A DNA stretch of 64,000 nt from assembly GCF_900101875.1 (NCBI RefSeq), contig NZ_FNAI01000012.1:1-64000 (forward strand). Reading direction: 5' to 3'. The notes below the pieces were generated by a model. The model had not been told where the DNA came from and did no database searches. It was given only the letters and a program-made list of their open reading frames with translations. Within the stretch, counting starts at the first letter, position 1, and each line of letters begins with the position of its first letter. This DNA is from Mucilaginibacter pineti. Its GTDB lineage: Bacteria > Bacteroidota > Bacteroidia > Sphingobacteriales > Sphingobacteriaceae. Shown piece by piece: positions 27,191 through 35,931 of this stretch. Both the position numbers and the translations under genes were made by a program.

Positions 27191-27196
27191 AATAAT

Positions 27197-27204
27197 TACA
27201 TTTG
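27197..27204 (+). promoter_or_regulatory. -7 promoter element six bases before the alaS ATG
   Basis: TACATTTG, an exact TAnnTTTG match, then CATCCT and ATG. The expected transcript start lies two or three bases before the ATG. The -33 position falls in the tandem repeat, where TTTC is the nearest match. Confidence 0.55.
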
Positions 27205-27210
27205 CATCCT

Positions 27211-29886
27211 ATGACAGCTACCGAAATACGACAGGCTTTTCTTGATTTTTTTGTTTCAAAGGGACATACCATTGTTCCCTCTGCACCTATTGTTATAAAA
27301 AACGACCCCACCCTCATGTTTACCAACGCGGGGATGAACCAGTTTAAAGATATATTTTTGGGCGAAGCACCTGCCAAAGCCCCTCGTGTGGCCGATACGC
27401 AACGCTGCCTGCGGGTAAGCGGTAAGCACAACGATTTGGAAGAGGTGGGGATTGATACCTATCACCATACCATGTTTGAGATGCTGGGCAACTGGAGCTT
27501 TGGCGACTACTTTAAAAAAGAAGCCATTGCCTGGAGCTGGGAACTGCTTACCGAAGTTTATAAACTACCTAAAGACCGCCTATACGTTACCTATTTCGAA
27601 GGCGACGAAAAAGAAGGTCTGGAAAAAGATACCGAAACCTACGACCTCTGGAAACAGTATGTAGACGAGGCGCACATTCTCCCCGGCAATAAAAAAGATA
27701 ATTTTTGGGAAATGGGCGAAACCGGTCCGTGCGGTCCGTGTTCGGAGGTTCATTTTGATAGCCGCCCGGATAATGAGCGTGCCGAGGTAAGCGGTGCAAC
27801 CCTTGTAAATGCCGATCACGACCAGGTTATCGAGATCTGGAATGATGTATTTATGCAATTTAACCGCTTAAAGGGCGGCGCCTTACAGCCATTACCCGCC
27901 AAACACGTAGATACGGGCATGGGCTTTGAACGCCTGGTGCGCGTGCTGCAAGGCAAAAGCTCTAATTATGATACGGATGTTTTTCAGCCAATGATCCAGT
28001 TTATTGCAGAGAAAAGCGGTAAAACCTATAACAGCGCCGCCAAACCCGGCGATGCCGATTGGAGCAGCGCCGTAGCTATGCGCGTACTGGCCGACCATAT
28101 CCGCGCCATCAGCTTTGCCATTGCCGATGGACAATTACCAGCAAGCAATAAAGCAGGCTACGTGATCCGCAGGATATTACGCAGGGCGGTACGTTACAGC
28201 TACCAAACTTTAGGCTTTAAAGAACCATTCTTTAACCAATTGGTGCCTTTGCTGGCAGAGCAATTTAAAGGCGTGTTTGATAATTTGTACAGTCAAAAGG
28301 ATTTTGTGCAGAAGGTGATTTTGGAGGAAGAGGTTTCTTTCTTGAGAACGTTAGAACAGGGGATAAAATATTTTGATGATTATTACGAAAAGACATTTGT
28401 TAGGACAGGAAAAACCTCTGATGGGAATGAGATTCAATTGTTGTTTCCGGGCGAAATGGCTTTTAAACTATATGACACTTATGGCTTTCCTATAGATTTA
28501 ACCCAACTTATGGCTCGTGAAAGAGATACTTTGATTAATATGGAAACATTTGAAGCCGCTCTTCAAGAACAAAAGTCCCGTTCCCGTGCTGCTTCAATTA
28601 TTGACACGCAAGATTGGGTAGTCCTCAAAGATGACGAAACCTCTACCTTCACCGGCTACGATGAAACCGAAACCATTGCCCATGTGGTAAAATACCGCAA
28701 GGTTACAGCTAAGGGAAAGGAGCAATACCAGATAGTGCTGGATAAAACACCTTTCTATGCCGAAAGCGGTGGCCAGGTAGGGGATAAGGGCGAGCTGGTA
28801 TTCCCTGATGGAACCATTATTTTAGTTACCGATACCAAAAAAGAGAATGGCCTAACCGTTCACTTTGTAGATAACCTGCCCGAGGATATTGAGGATGCGC
28901 TTACGGCCATTGTTGATCCTGCTTTGCGCAGCCAAACCAACAGCAACCACTCGGCTACACACTTGCTGCATGCCGCTATGAAACAGGTGTTAGGCAGTCA
29001 CGTAAATCAAAAAGGTTCACTGGTTAATTCCGATTACCTGCGGTTCGATTTTTCGCACTTTGCCAAGGTAACCGACGAGGAACTGGCGCAGATAGAAGCT
29101 ATCGTAAATCAAAAGGTTCGCCAGAATATTCCCCTTAAAGAAGAACGCAGCGTGCTATATGCCGAAGCCATCACCAGCGGCGTAACTGCCCTGTTTGGCG
29201 AAAAATACGGCGAGTATGTACGCGTGATCACCTTCGAGGAAGAGTTTAGTAAGGAGCTTTGCGGCGGTACGCACGTACAGGCTACCGGGCAAATTGGTTA
29301 CTTCAAAATAATATCCGAAAGCGCTGTTGCTGCCGGGGTGCGTCGTATAGAGGCCATTACCGGGGTTGCTGCTGAGGTTTACATTACTAATCAAAGCAAC
29401 CTGGTGAATCAGCTTAAAGACCTCCTTAAAAACCCTAAAGACCTGCCAAAAAGCGTTGAAAGTCTACTGGAAGAAAACAGTAAACTGAAAAAAGAAATAG
29501 AGAAATCTATCCTCGAAAAATCATCGGGCCTTAAAAACGAACTGGCGCAAAAAGCCGAAGCTATAGGCGGCTTAAACTTCATTGCCCAAAAAGTTGCCCT
29601 GCCCAACGCCGAGGCCGTTAAAAACCTGGCGTACCAGCTAAAAGATATCGTACCCAACCTGTACCTGGTACTGGCTGCCGATTTCGATGGTAAACCAAGC
29701 CTTACGGTTATGATAGCCGAAAACCTGGTAAAGGAAAAAGGGTTGCATGCCGGCAATATCATTAAAGAACTGGCCAAAGAAATCAAAGGCGGTGGCGGCG
29801 GTCAGCCTTTCTTCGCAACAGCCGGGGGCAGTGATGCAAGCGGCTTGGATAATGCATTGGTGAAGGCAAAGAGTTTTATAGCCTAA
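27211..29886 (+). CDS. alaS: Alanyl-tRNA synthetase
   Basis: About 891 residues with all four parts. The class II catalytic domain has MFTNAGMNQFKDIFLGE and the following GDYFKKEAIAWSWELL. The tRNA-recognition domain comes next, then the editing domain with zinc ligands His580, His584 (HSATHLLHA) and Cys684, His688 (CGGTHV), and a C-terminal coiled-coil/C-Ala region ending in GGGGGQPFFATAGG. The ATG at 27211 (MTATEIRQAF) is chosen because the upstream TTG lies within the promoter motif. It is a single gene. Confidence 0.97.
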   Translation: MTATEIRQAFLDFFVSKGHTIVPSAPIVIKNDPTLMFTNAGMNQFKDIFLGEAPAKAPRVADTQRCLRVSGKHNDLEEVGIDTYHHTMFEMLGNWSFGDYFKKEAIAWSWELLTEVYKLPKDRLYVTYFEGDEKEGLEKDTETYDLWKQYVDEAHILPGNKKDNFWEMGETGPCGPCSEVHFDSRPDNERAEVSGATLVNADHDQVIEIWNDVFMQFNRLKGGALQPLPAKHVDTGMGFERLVRVLQGKSSNYDTDVFQPMIQFIAEKSGKTYNSAAKPGDADWSSAVAMRVLADHIRAISFAIADGQLPASNKAGYVIRRILRRAVRYSYQTLGFKEPFFNQLVPLLAEQFKGVFDNLYSQKDFVQKVILEEEVSFLRTLEQGIKYFDDYYEKTFVRTGKTSDGNEIQLLFPGEMAFKLYDTYGFPIDLTQLMARERDTLINMETFEAALQEQKSRSRAASIIDTQDWVVLKDDETSTFTGYDETETIAHVVKYRKVTAKGKEQYQIVLDKTPFYAESGGQVGDKGELVFPDGTIILVTDTKKENGLTVHFVDNLPEDIEDALTAIVDPALRSQTNSNHSATHLLHAAMKQVLGSHVNQKGSLVNSDYLRFDFSHFAKVTDEELAQIEAIVNQKVRQNIPLKEERSVLYAEAITSGVTALFGEKYGEYVRVITFEEEFSKELCGGTHVQATGQIGYFKIISESAVAAGVRRIEAITGVAAEVYITNQSNLVNQLKDLLKNPKDLPKSVESLLEENSKLKKEIEKSILEKSSGLKNELAQKAEAIGGLNFIAQKVALPNAEAVKNLAYQLKDIVPNLYLVLAADFDGKPSLTVMIAENLVKEKGLHAGNIIKELAKEIKGGGGGQPFFATAGGSDASGLDNALVKAKSFIA

Positions 29887-29904
29887 GCATGACCTATTAA
29901 ACCC

Positions 29905-30020
29905 CACGCCGTCGCTCGGCTCCAGCCGAGTGACCGTTATTAACAGGCCTCCGGCCTGCGAAACAGTGCGGCGGGACGCCGTTTAATAGTCGTCACTCGG
30001 CCGGATCCGAGCGACTGGCC
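29905..30020. repeat. GC-rich triple-hairpin intergenic element
   Basis: Outer arms CGTCGCTCGGCTCCAGCCGAGTGAC and its near-inverse GTCACTCGGCCGGATCCGAGCGAC-type sequence are each themselves palindromic. Between them lies AGGCCTCCGGCCTG. The composition is much more GC-rich than the surroundings. Confidence 0.75.
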
Positions 30021-30042
30021 AATTAGAATAAGTTTCAAGATC

Positions 30043-30079
30043 ACAAAAAAAGACCGCCCAACCGACGGTCTTTTTTTGT
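30043..30079. terminator. Bidirectional terminator between alaS and a convergent gene
   Basis: AAAAAAAGACCG paired with CGGTCTTTTTTT around a short loop, with A and T tracts on both sides. Confidence 0.9.
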
Positions 30080-30107
30080 AACTATTATATAAGGGAACTA
30101 AACAAAA

Positions 30108-30647
30108 TTAATGTTTGTCATGTCCTGAATGGTGACCATTGTTAGCCGGACGGTGTACCACTTTGGTGCGGTTAACAACCCTGGTATGGTTAACCACGCG
30201 CGGCCTTGAATGTACCACGCGGGTACGGTTAACAACACGAGGCCTTGCATGTACCACACGGTTATGCACTACGTAGTGATCGCGCACAATTACGTTACGT
30301 GTGCCCCTGTAACGTGCATAACGGGGACGATCGACATTATAATAAGTATATGCCCTTGGGCGGTTAACGGCAACCTTATAGCCGTTGCGGATATCGTACG
30401 TAGCATAACGTGGTGGCAATGAGTTTCTGAAAACCCAGCTGCCGCGCTCCTGGTAAACGTATTGGTGGGTTGGTACATAGTAGTAGCTTTCCACATCGGG
30501 CAGGTAATAGTAGTTAACGCCGCTGTATTCTGCGGGTGGAGTCCATGCGCCAATTTGTACGCTTAAATTAACTTGTGCTTTTGTTTGGGTAGTTGTTGCG
30601 GCCATCATCGCAAATCCGGCCAGCAATCCTAAAATTATTTTTTTCAT
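30108..30647 (-). CDS. Exported Arg/His/Val-repeat protein of unknown function
   Basis: A 179-residue protein with a signal peptide ending in TKAQ (about residue 25). The N-terminal half is Tyr/Pro-rich (YYYLPDVESYYYVPTHQYVY), and the C-terminal half (about 118-170) consists of repeated RVVN/RTRVVH/RPRVV units followed by a His-rich tail (NNGHHSGHDKH). It is strongly basic. Similar Tyr-rich 'PDVESYYYVP' exported proteins are common in Sphingobacteriaceae, but I know of no function. The His tail could bind metal (speculative). Confidence 0.75.
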   Translation of the reverse strand: MKKIILGLLAGFAMMAATTTQTKAQVNLSVQIGAWTPPAEYSGVNYYYLPDVESYYYVPTHQYVYQERGSWVFRNSLPPRYATYDIRNGYKVAVNRPRAYTYYNVDRPRYARYRGTRNVIVRDHYVVHNRVVHARPRVVNRTRVVHSRPRVVNHTRVVNRTKVVHRPANNGHHSGHDKH

Positions 30648-30818
30648 GGTATCTTCTAAAACTTGTAAGTTAGTTATGCGGCAATATTCAATTATTGTGC
30701 CGGGTTACAGGATAGACGCTTAGTGTTATCAAAGGTTTAATAAAGCAACTTTTATAGCGGTATGCAAATTTTGAGCTTGTTTAAAACCCAAATGATGTTT
30801 ATACTGTATTAACTTTTA

Positions 30819-30826
30819 TATATTTG
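30819..30826 (+). promoter_or_regulatory. -7 promoter element for gatB
   Basis: TATATTTG, an exact match, with TTTA about 17 bases upstream as a weak -33. It predicts a leader of about 35 bases. Confidence 0.5.
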
Positions 30827-30864
30827 ACGCTCGATCAGTGAAATTTAGCTGAATTTTAATTTTT

Positions 30865-32334
30865 ATGACAGTTCTCACAAACGGGATAAGTGAAAAGTAC
30901 GAAGTGGTGATAGGCCTCGAAGTACATGCCCAGTTATCTACTTTAAGCAAGGCGTTTTCTGCAGATTCAGCCGCCTTTGGTGCCGGGCCTAACCAGCATA
31001 TCAGTGCCGTATCATTAGGGCATCCGGGTACCTTACCTTTCTTTAATAAAAAAGCGGTTGAATACGCTGTAAAAATGGGCCTGGCCTGTAATTGCACCAT
31101 CAACCTTAATAATACCTTCGCCCGTAAAAATTATTTTTATGCCGATCTGCCAAAGGGCTACCAGATAACCCAGGATCAGGCTCCGGTTTGTTTGGGTGGC
31201 TTTGTACCCGTTAAACTGGCCGATGGTACGCAAAAGAACATTGCCATTCACCATATCCACATGGAAGAGGATGCCGGTAAAAGCATGCACGACCAGCACC
31301 ACGCCGATTCGCTTATCGACCTGAACCGGGCCGGGGTGCCATTGGTAGAGATCGTATCTGAACCGGATATGCGCAGTGCCGAAGAAGCAGGTCAGTTTTT
31401 AACCGAAACCCGTAAAATACTCCGTTACCTTGATATTTGCGATGGTAATATGGAGGAAGGCAGTATGCGCTGCGATGCCAATATATCTGTAAGACTTAAA
31501 GGCGCCACACAATACGGCAACCGCTGCGAGGTGAAAAACCTCAACTCCATCCGCAATGTACAGCGTGCTATTGAACACGAATTTATCCGCCAGGTAAATA
31601 TCATAGAAGATGGCGGTCGTATAGATCAAAATACCCTGAATTTTAATGCTGATACCGGCGAAACATCGGTTTTGCGCTCCAAAGAAATGGCGAACGATTA
31701 CCGCTATTTCCCCGAGCCCGATCTGATGCCGCTGATGCTGACAGAGCAATATGTGGATGATATTCGCAAAGGCCTGCCCGCGCTACCAAATCAGCTGTAC
31801 CATAAATATACCGAGCAGCTTGGCCTGTCGGCATACGATGCGTCGGTAATTACTGCCGATAGGGATTTTGCCCTGTATTTTGAGCAGCTGATAAAGGCTA
31901 CCGATCATTACAAGGCTGCCGCAAACTGGCTTATGGGTGCCGTAAAATCATACCTTAATGATCATAGCGTTACCATTAGTAATTTTACTGTTACACCACA
32001 AGACATAGCCGACTTAATAAAATTAGTTGACGCAGGAGTGATAAACAATTCTGTAGCTTCGCATAAGTTATTCCCGGCCATGATAAAGGAACCGGGCAAA
32101 GGTGCCGAGGAGCTGGCTAAAGAGCTTAACCTGCTCATAAGTGCCGATAATGACGATGTAACCGGTTTTATCCGTGCGGCTATAGCCAAATTCCCAGATA
32201 AGGTTAAGGAATACCAAAAGGGCAAAAAAGGCGTTTTGGGCTTGTTCATGGGCGAGATCATGAAGAGCTCGAAAGGGAAAATAGATCCGCAGAAAACCAA
32301 CCAGTTGCTGATAAAGGAATTAGAATCGAAATAA
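30865..32334 (+). CDS. gatB: Asp/Glu-tRNA amidotransferase subunit B
   Basis: A 489-residue kinase-like subunit of the GatCAB complex that amidates Glu-tRNA(Gln) or Asp-tRNA(Asn). Hallmarks are the start VVIGLEVHAQLST, LGHPGTLPFFNKKAVEYA, HIHMEEDAGKSMH, DLNRAGVPLVEIVSEPD, the CEVKNLNSIRNVQRAIEHE region and the C-terminal YqeY-like domain. gatA and gatC are not in this window. It is a single gene with its own promoter. Confidence 0.97.
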   Translation: MTVLTNGISEKYEVVIGLEVHAQLSTLSKAFSADSAAFGAGPNQHISAVSLGHPGTLPFFNKKAVEYAVKMGLACNCTINLNNTFARKNYFYADLPKGYQITQDQAPVCLGGFVPVKLADGTQKNIAIHHIHMEEDAGKSMHDQHHADSLIDLNRAGVPLVEIVSEPDMRSAEEAGQFLTETRKILRYLDICDGNMEEGSMRCDANISVRLKGATQYGNRCEVKNLNSIRNVQRAIEHEFIRQVNIIEDGGRIDQNTLNFNADTGETSVLRSKEMANDYRYFPEPDLMPLMLTEQYVDDIRKGLPALPNQLYHKYTEQLGLSAYDASVITADRDFALYFEQLIKATDHYKAAANWLMGAVKSYLNDHSVTISNFTVTPQDIADLIKLVDAGVINNSVASHKLFPAMIKEPGKGAEELAKELNLLISADNDDVTGFIRAAIAKFPDKVKEYQKGKKGVLGLFMGEIMKSSKGKIDPQKTNQLLIKELESK

Positions 32335-32406
32335 ATGAAGCTGTATTAAGTTGCTTAAACGCTGCTTATAATTTGCATCACCTATATAAATAAATAGTTC
32401 AAAAAA

Positions 32407-33558
32407 ATGAAGAACCGCATTATTGCAGCCTGCGTATTGCTGCTTACCGTATTTGCTTTTTCTTGTAAAAATAGTTCAACCTTTACCATTAACGGCGAAC
32501 TTAAAAACCCCGGCACTATAAAACTGGTATACCTTGTTGAAAACGATAGCACAGGCCTAAAGGTGGTTGACTCTACCACGCTGGGCGAGGGCGGTAAATT
32601 TCAGTTTAAACATTCATCCACTTACGCTAATTTTTACAAATTAAGGATAGGCACCAACGGCAGCGGCGAAATGGCCGGCGCAGCAAGCAATGTGTATGAC
32701 CTGATAGCTAAAAATGGTGATGATATTGAATTTACTACCGATAACAATGATGCCGCGCATGCGTATACCATTAAAGGGTCAGACGAATCGGGCAAAATAC
32801 AGGAGTTTAATAAGCTGAGCAACGTTTACGCCTCAAAAAATATTAAACTGGGCGAGCAGTACCAGGCAAAATTGCAGGCCGAACACAAACAGGTTGATAG
32901 CCCGCTGCTTAAAGTTTTATTGCCAATTTATCAGAAAAATATAGAAGACCTGAGCGACGCTACCCTGAAATTTGTGAACGACAATAAACATTCCCTTGCT
33001 GGCTTTTATGCGGCAACATCGCTTGATCCTATTAAATATGAGCCGCAGCTGATAACTTATTCTGATGCTATAAAAGGTACTTTTGATGATAATCCCGGCA
33101 TACAGCAGTTTATCAAACAAATGGAAAAGGTTAAAGTGGTTGCCATAGGCCATAAAGCACCGGATTTTACGGTAGCAGGTATTGATGGTAAACCAATAAA
33201 GCTGTCTGATTATAAAGGTAAATACGTAATGCTTGATTTTTGGGCATCATGGTGCGCACCTTGTCGCCAGGAAAATCCAAATGTGGTTAAGCAGTACGCT
33301 AAGTTTAATTCAAAAGGCTTGAATATACTTGGTATCTCTTTAGATAAGGAGAAAAAAGACTGGCAAAAAGCCATTAACGATGATAAGTTAACATGGCAGC
33401 ATGGGTCAGACCTTAATGGCTTTGAAGGTGCTACAGAAAGGCTTTATCATATCGAGGCTATACCATCAAATTTTATCATTGATCCTCAGGGAAATATCGC
33501 CGCAAAAAATATTACAGGCACCGATCTTGAAGCTTTTTTAAACAAAACATTCAAATAA
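32407..33558 (+). CDS. TlpA-like thiol-disulfide lipoprotein with DUF4369-type N-domain
   Basis: A 383-residue periplasm-facing lipoprotein with lipobox AFSC (Cys20). The N-terminal domain (about 25-130; INGELKNPGTIKLVYLVEND, DGDDIEFT-like) is the beta-rich DUF4369 type. The C-terminal 140 residues are a thioredoxin fold with the redox motif WASWCAPCRQEN and the cis-Pro in IEAIPSNFII. Such proteins keep periplasmic or outer-membrane thiols reduced in Bacteroidota. The exact client is unknown. Confidence 0.88.
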   Translation: MKNRIIAACVLLLTVFAFSCKNSSTFTINGELKNPGTIKLVYLVENDSTGLKVVDSTTLGEGGKFQFKHSSTYANFYKLRIGTNGSGEMAGAASNVYDLIAKNGDDIEFTTDNNDAAHAYTIKGSDESGKIQEFNKLSNVYASKNIKLGEQYQAKLQAEHKQVDSPLLKVLLPIYQKNIEDLSDATLKFVNDNKHSLAGFYAATSLDPIKYEPQLITYSDAIKGTFDDNPGIQQFIKQMEKVKVVAIGHKAPDFTVAGIDGKPIKLSDYKGKYVMLDFWASWCAPCRQENPNVVKQYAKFNSKGLNILGISLDKEKKDWQKAINDDKLTWQHGSDLNGFEGATERLYHIEAIPSNFIIDPQGNIAAKNITGTDLEAFLNKTFK

Positions 33559-33664
33559 CCTGAAATAACTGTTAATATAAGGTAACCATTAACAATTTGT
33601 TAATATTGATTTAACCTTTAGCTTTTGTAAAGTGTATACTTTTATACAAAAAAATTAACGCATC

Positions 33665-34354
33665 ATGAGCACAGCTACTAAACAGAAAATTCTTATTGTT
33701 GATGATGAACCGGATATTTTGGAGTTGATTGAATACAACCTGAAAAAAGAAGGTTACCAGGTGTTTTTAGCCCGCAACGGTCAGGAAGCCGTGGCCGAGG
33801 CCAAAAAATCATTGCCCGATTTAATAGTGCTTGATATAATGATGCCCAAAATGGACGGCATTGAGGCTTGCCGCATTATGCGCACCATGCCCGAGTTTAA
33901 AAATACCTTTATGGTGTTTTTAACAGCCCGCAGCGAGGAATATTCAGAAATTGCCGGCTTTAACGTAGGTGCCGATGATTACATAGCCAAACCTATTAAG
34001 CCGCGTGCATTGGTAAGCCGTATAAACGCTATCCTGCGTCGTAATGGCCCTACAGAGGATGCACCGGAAAACAAACTTGAAATTGGCGACCTGGTTATTG
34101 ACCGCGAGGCGTACCTGGTTTATAAAGCCGGTGCTAAAGTGGTTTTGGCCAAAAAAGAATTTGAATTGCTTTACCTGCTGGCTTCAAAACCAGGCAAGGT
34201 ATACACCCGTGAGGTGATCTTGAAAAATATTTGGGAAGATTCTGTTGTGGTTACCAATCGCACCATCGATGTTCACATCCGCAAACTACGCGAAAAACTG
34301 GGCGACGACTGCGTGGCTACCGTAAAAGGAGTAGGCTACAAGTTTGACGGATAG
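33665..34354 (+). CDS. OmpR/PhoB-family response regulator
   Basis: A 229-residue two-component regulator. The receiver has Asp13-Asp14, phospho-acceptor Asp57 (LIVLDIMMPKMDG), the Thr in FLTARSEEY and Lys in YIAKPIKPR. The C-terminal winged helix has LAKKEFELLYLLASKPGKVY and NRTIDVHIRKLREKLG followed by VKGVGYKF. No kinase gene lies directly beside it. The TPR membrane protein with an H-box at 35932 is the closest signalling gene, but it cannot phosphorylate by itself. Confidence 0.93.
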   Translation: MSTATKQKILIVDDEPDILELIEYNLKKEGYQVFLARNGQEAVAEAKKSLPDLIVLDIMMPKMDGIEACRIMRTMPEFKNTFMVFLTARSEEYSEIAGFNVGADDYIAKPIKPRALVSRINAILRRNGPTEDAPENKLEIGDLVIDREAYLVYKAGAKVVLAKKEFELLYLLASKPGKVYTREVILKNIWEDSVVVTNRTIDVHIRKLREKLGDDCVATVKGVGYKFDG

Positions 34355-34363
34355 TCTTTTTAG

Positions 34364-34433
34364 ATGTGCAGATTTTAGATTTCAAATGTGCAGATGGGGG
34401 ATTTTAGATTTCAAATGTGCAGATTTTAGATTG
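34364..34433. repeat. Heptamer-period array (AGATTTN) after the response regulator
   Basis: AGATTTT, AGATTTC and AGATGGG heptamers are interspersed with AAATGTGC. The unit of about 22 bp occurs nearly three times just past the response-regulator stop. Confidence 0.8.
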
Positions 34434-34454
34434 ATTTAGGAATTATGGTATAAT

Positions 34455-34497
34455 AAAAAAGCGCCTGGAGTTTTTCTTCCGGCGCTTTTTGTTTTTT
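34455..34497. terminator. Bidirectional terminator between convergent genes
   Basis: AAAAAAGCGCC...GGCGCTTTTT with a pyrimidine-rich loop. T runs lie on the right and A runs on the left. Confidence 0.85.
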
Positions 34498-34511
34498 AAA
34501 TAAATTGCTGC

Positions 34512-34997
34512 TTACTTGGATGCGGCTGTAGCTTTTTTCTTTACAGCGGTTGCGGCTTTGGCTGTTTTTGCTGCCACGGCTTTTTTAACGTCGGTAGCTT
34601 CTTCCTTGGCTTTGGTTGTAATGGCTTTGGCCTTGGTGCTGGCTTTGGCTTTAACATCGGCAGTAGCTTTTTTGGCGTCGGCAACGTCTTCTTTTACCTT
34701 GGCTGTAATGGCTTTTGTTTTGGTTTCGGCTTTTGCTTTAACATCGGCGGCTACAGTTTTGGCTTTGGCGGCAGTGGCTGCTACTTTTTTGGTAACTGCT
34801 GCTTTTGTAGCAGCTGCTTCTTTAGTGGCTGTCGCTTTTTTGGCTGTTACCTTTTCTTTTATGTCTTCTATTTTGTGTTCGGCTGCATCTTTTACGTCTT
34901 CGGCTGTTTCTTTGGTACCATCCCAAAGATGTTCAATTGTTTCTTTAACCTTCTCAAAAAATCCTTTTTCTTCGGGTTGGGTTGAGTTATTGCTCAT
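34512..34997 (-). CDS. Histone H1-like Lys/Ala-rich protein
   Basis: A 161-residue protein. The first 50 residues are amphipathic and acidic-basic (EEKGFFEKVKETIEHLWDG, then TKETAEDVKDAAEHKIEDIK), similar to LEA or YtxH-like stress proteins. The remaining 110 are almost only Ala, Lys, Thr, Val and Asp with AKK/TKA spacing like the C-terminal tail of histone H1. A segment of about 32 residues is duplicated (DVKAKAETKTKAITAKVKED and DVKAKASTKAKAITTKAKEE). It may bind DNA or be a desiccation/stress protein; neither is proven. The opposite strand has a long shadow frame caused by this composition. Confidence 0.75.
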   Translation of the reverse strand: MSNNSTQPEEKGFFEKVKETIEHLWDGTKETAEDVKDAAEHKIEDIKEKVTAKKATATKEAAATKAAVTKKVAATAAKAKTVAADVKAKAETKTKAITAKVKEDVADAKKATADVKAKASTKAKAITTKAKEEATDVKKAVAAKTAKAATAVKKKATAASK

Positions 34998-35129
34998 GAT
35001 GTTTACTATAGGTGTTTGTTAATAATTGTTATTTGTTGTAATAACCAGCATGGTTATACTTTGTTTTACAACCGGTTAACAAATGATTTTATGCTGATAC
35101 ACTTTAAGCGAGGTTTAAATTATAAACCG

Positions 35130-35137
35130 TATTTTTG
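35130..35137 (+). promoter_or_regulatory. -7 promoter element six bases before the pseudouridine synthase ATG
   Basis: TATTTTTG followed by CCGGCT and ATG. The spacing is the same as at alaS, implying a leaderless or two-base-leader mRNA. Confidence 0.5.
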
Positions 35138-35143
35138 CCGGCT

Positions 35144-35863
35144 ATGAAGTTTCCGAAATTTGCAGATCTGATACTGTTTGAAAACGATGACGTGATTGTG
35201 GTGAACAAACCACCCTTTTTAAGTTCGCTTGATGAGCGCGAAGGGGGAGAGGTGAATTTACTGCGCCTGGCCAAAGCCTATTGGGACGATGCCCAGATCT
35301 GCCACCGTTTGGACAAGGAAACTTCGGGCGCGCTTATCATCGCCAAAAATCCCGAGGCTTATCGCCTGGTATCTATGCAGTTTGAAAAACGCCAGGTTAA
35401 AAAGGTATACCATGCTATTATTGATGGTACGCATACTTTTGATAATTTGCTGATAGATCTGCCTATCCTTAACGTGGGTAAAGGCAACGTAACCATTAGC
35501 AGGCAAGAGGGTAAACGCGCCGAAACATGGTTTCAATCATTAAAATATTTTAAGCATTATACCCTGGTTGAGTGCCGCCCGGTTACCGGCCGTATGCACC
35601 AGATCAGGATTCACCTGGCCACGCAGCGGGCCTCTATTGCGGGTGATGATATGTACAAGGGCGAGCCGGTTTTCCTGTCGAAGATAAAACGTAAGTATCA
35701 TTTAGGGAAAGATCAGGAAGAACTGCCTATCATGAAACGCTTTGCGCTGCATGCTTACGAGGTAACATTTAAAATAAATGCCGATACCGCAATTACCATA
35801 CATGCCCCATACCCCAAAGACTTTGAAACCCTGCTGAAATTGCTGGAAAAGTTTGATAGTTAA
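35144..35863 (+). CDS. RluA-family pseudouridine synthase
   Basis: A 239-residue RNA-modifying enzyme. The ATG at 35144 (MKFPKFADL) is chosen over a TTG that belongs to the promoter. The catalytic Asp57 is in CHRLDKETSGAL. Other family blocks are VVNKPPFLSSLDER, the RPVTGRMHQIRIHLA strand and the C-terminal RFALHAYEV. It lacks an N-terminal S4 domain, so it is of the short RluA/TruC-like type. Which RNA position is modified cannot be told. Confidence 0.92.
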   Translation: MKFPKFADLILFENDDVIVVNKPPFLSSLDEREGGEVNLLRLAKAYWDDAQICHRLDKETSGALIIAKNPEAYRLVSMQFEKRQVKKVYHAIIDGTHTFDNLLIDLPILNVGKGNVTISRQEGKRAETWFQSLKYFKHYTLVECRPVTGRMHQIRIHLATQRASIAGDDMYKGEPVFLSKIKRKYHLGKDQEELPIMKRFALHAYEVTFKINADTAITIHAPYPKDFETLLKLLEKFDS

Positions 35864-35931
35864 ACTGTTATTTTATTGATAATGTTTGTTTTTACCGTAT
35901 GCAAGCGTAAATTTATAAGAAAATAGCTTGC

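Noticed and set aside
27045..27245. An open frame of RLPDFLTSRLFNPFLTF repeats before alaS
   Set aside because: It is the translation of the 51-bp tandem repeat and runs into the alaS start; nothing else supports a protein.
34516..35022. Long open frame opposite the Lys/Ala-rich protein
   Set aside because: Shadow frame produced by the GCT/AAG-rich codons on the other strand.
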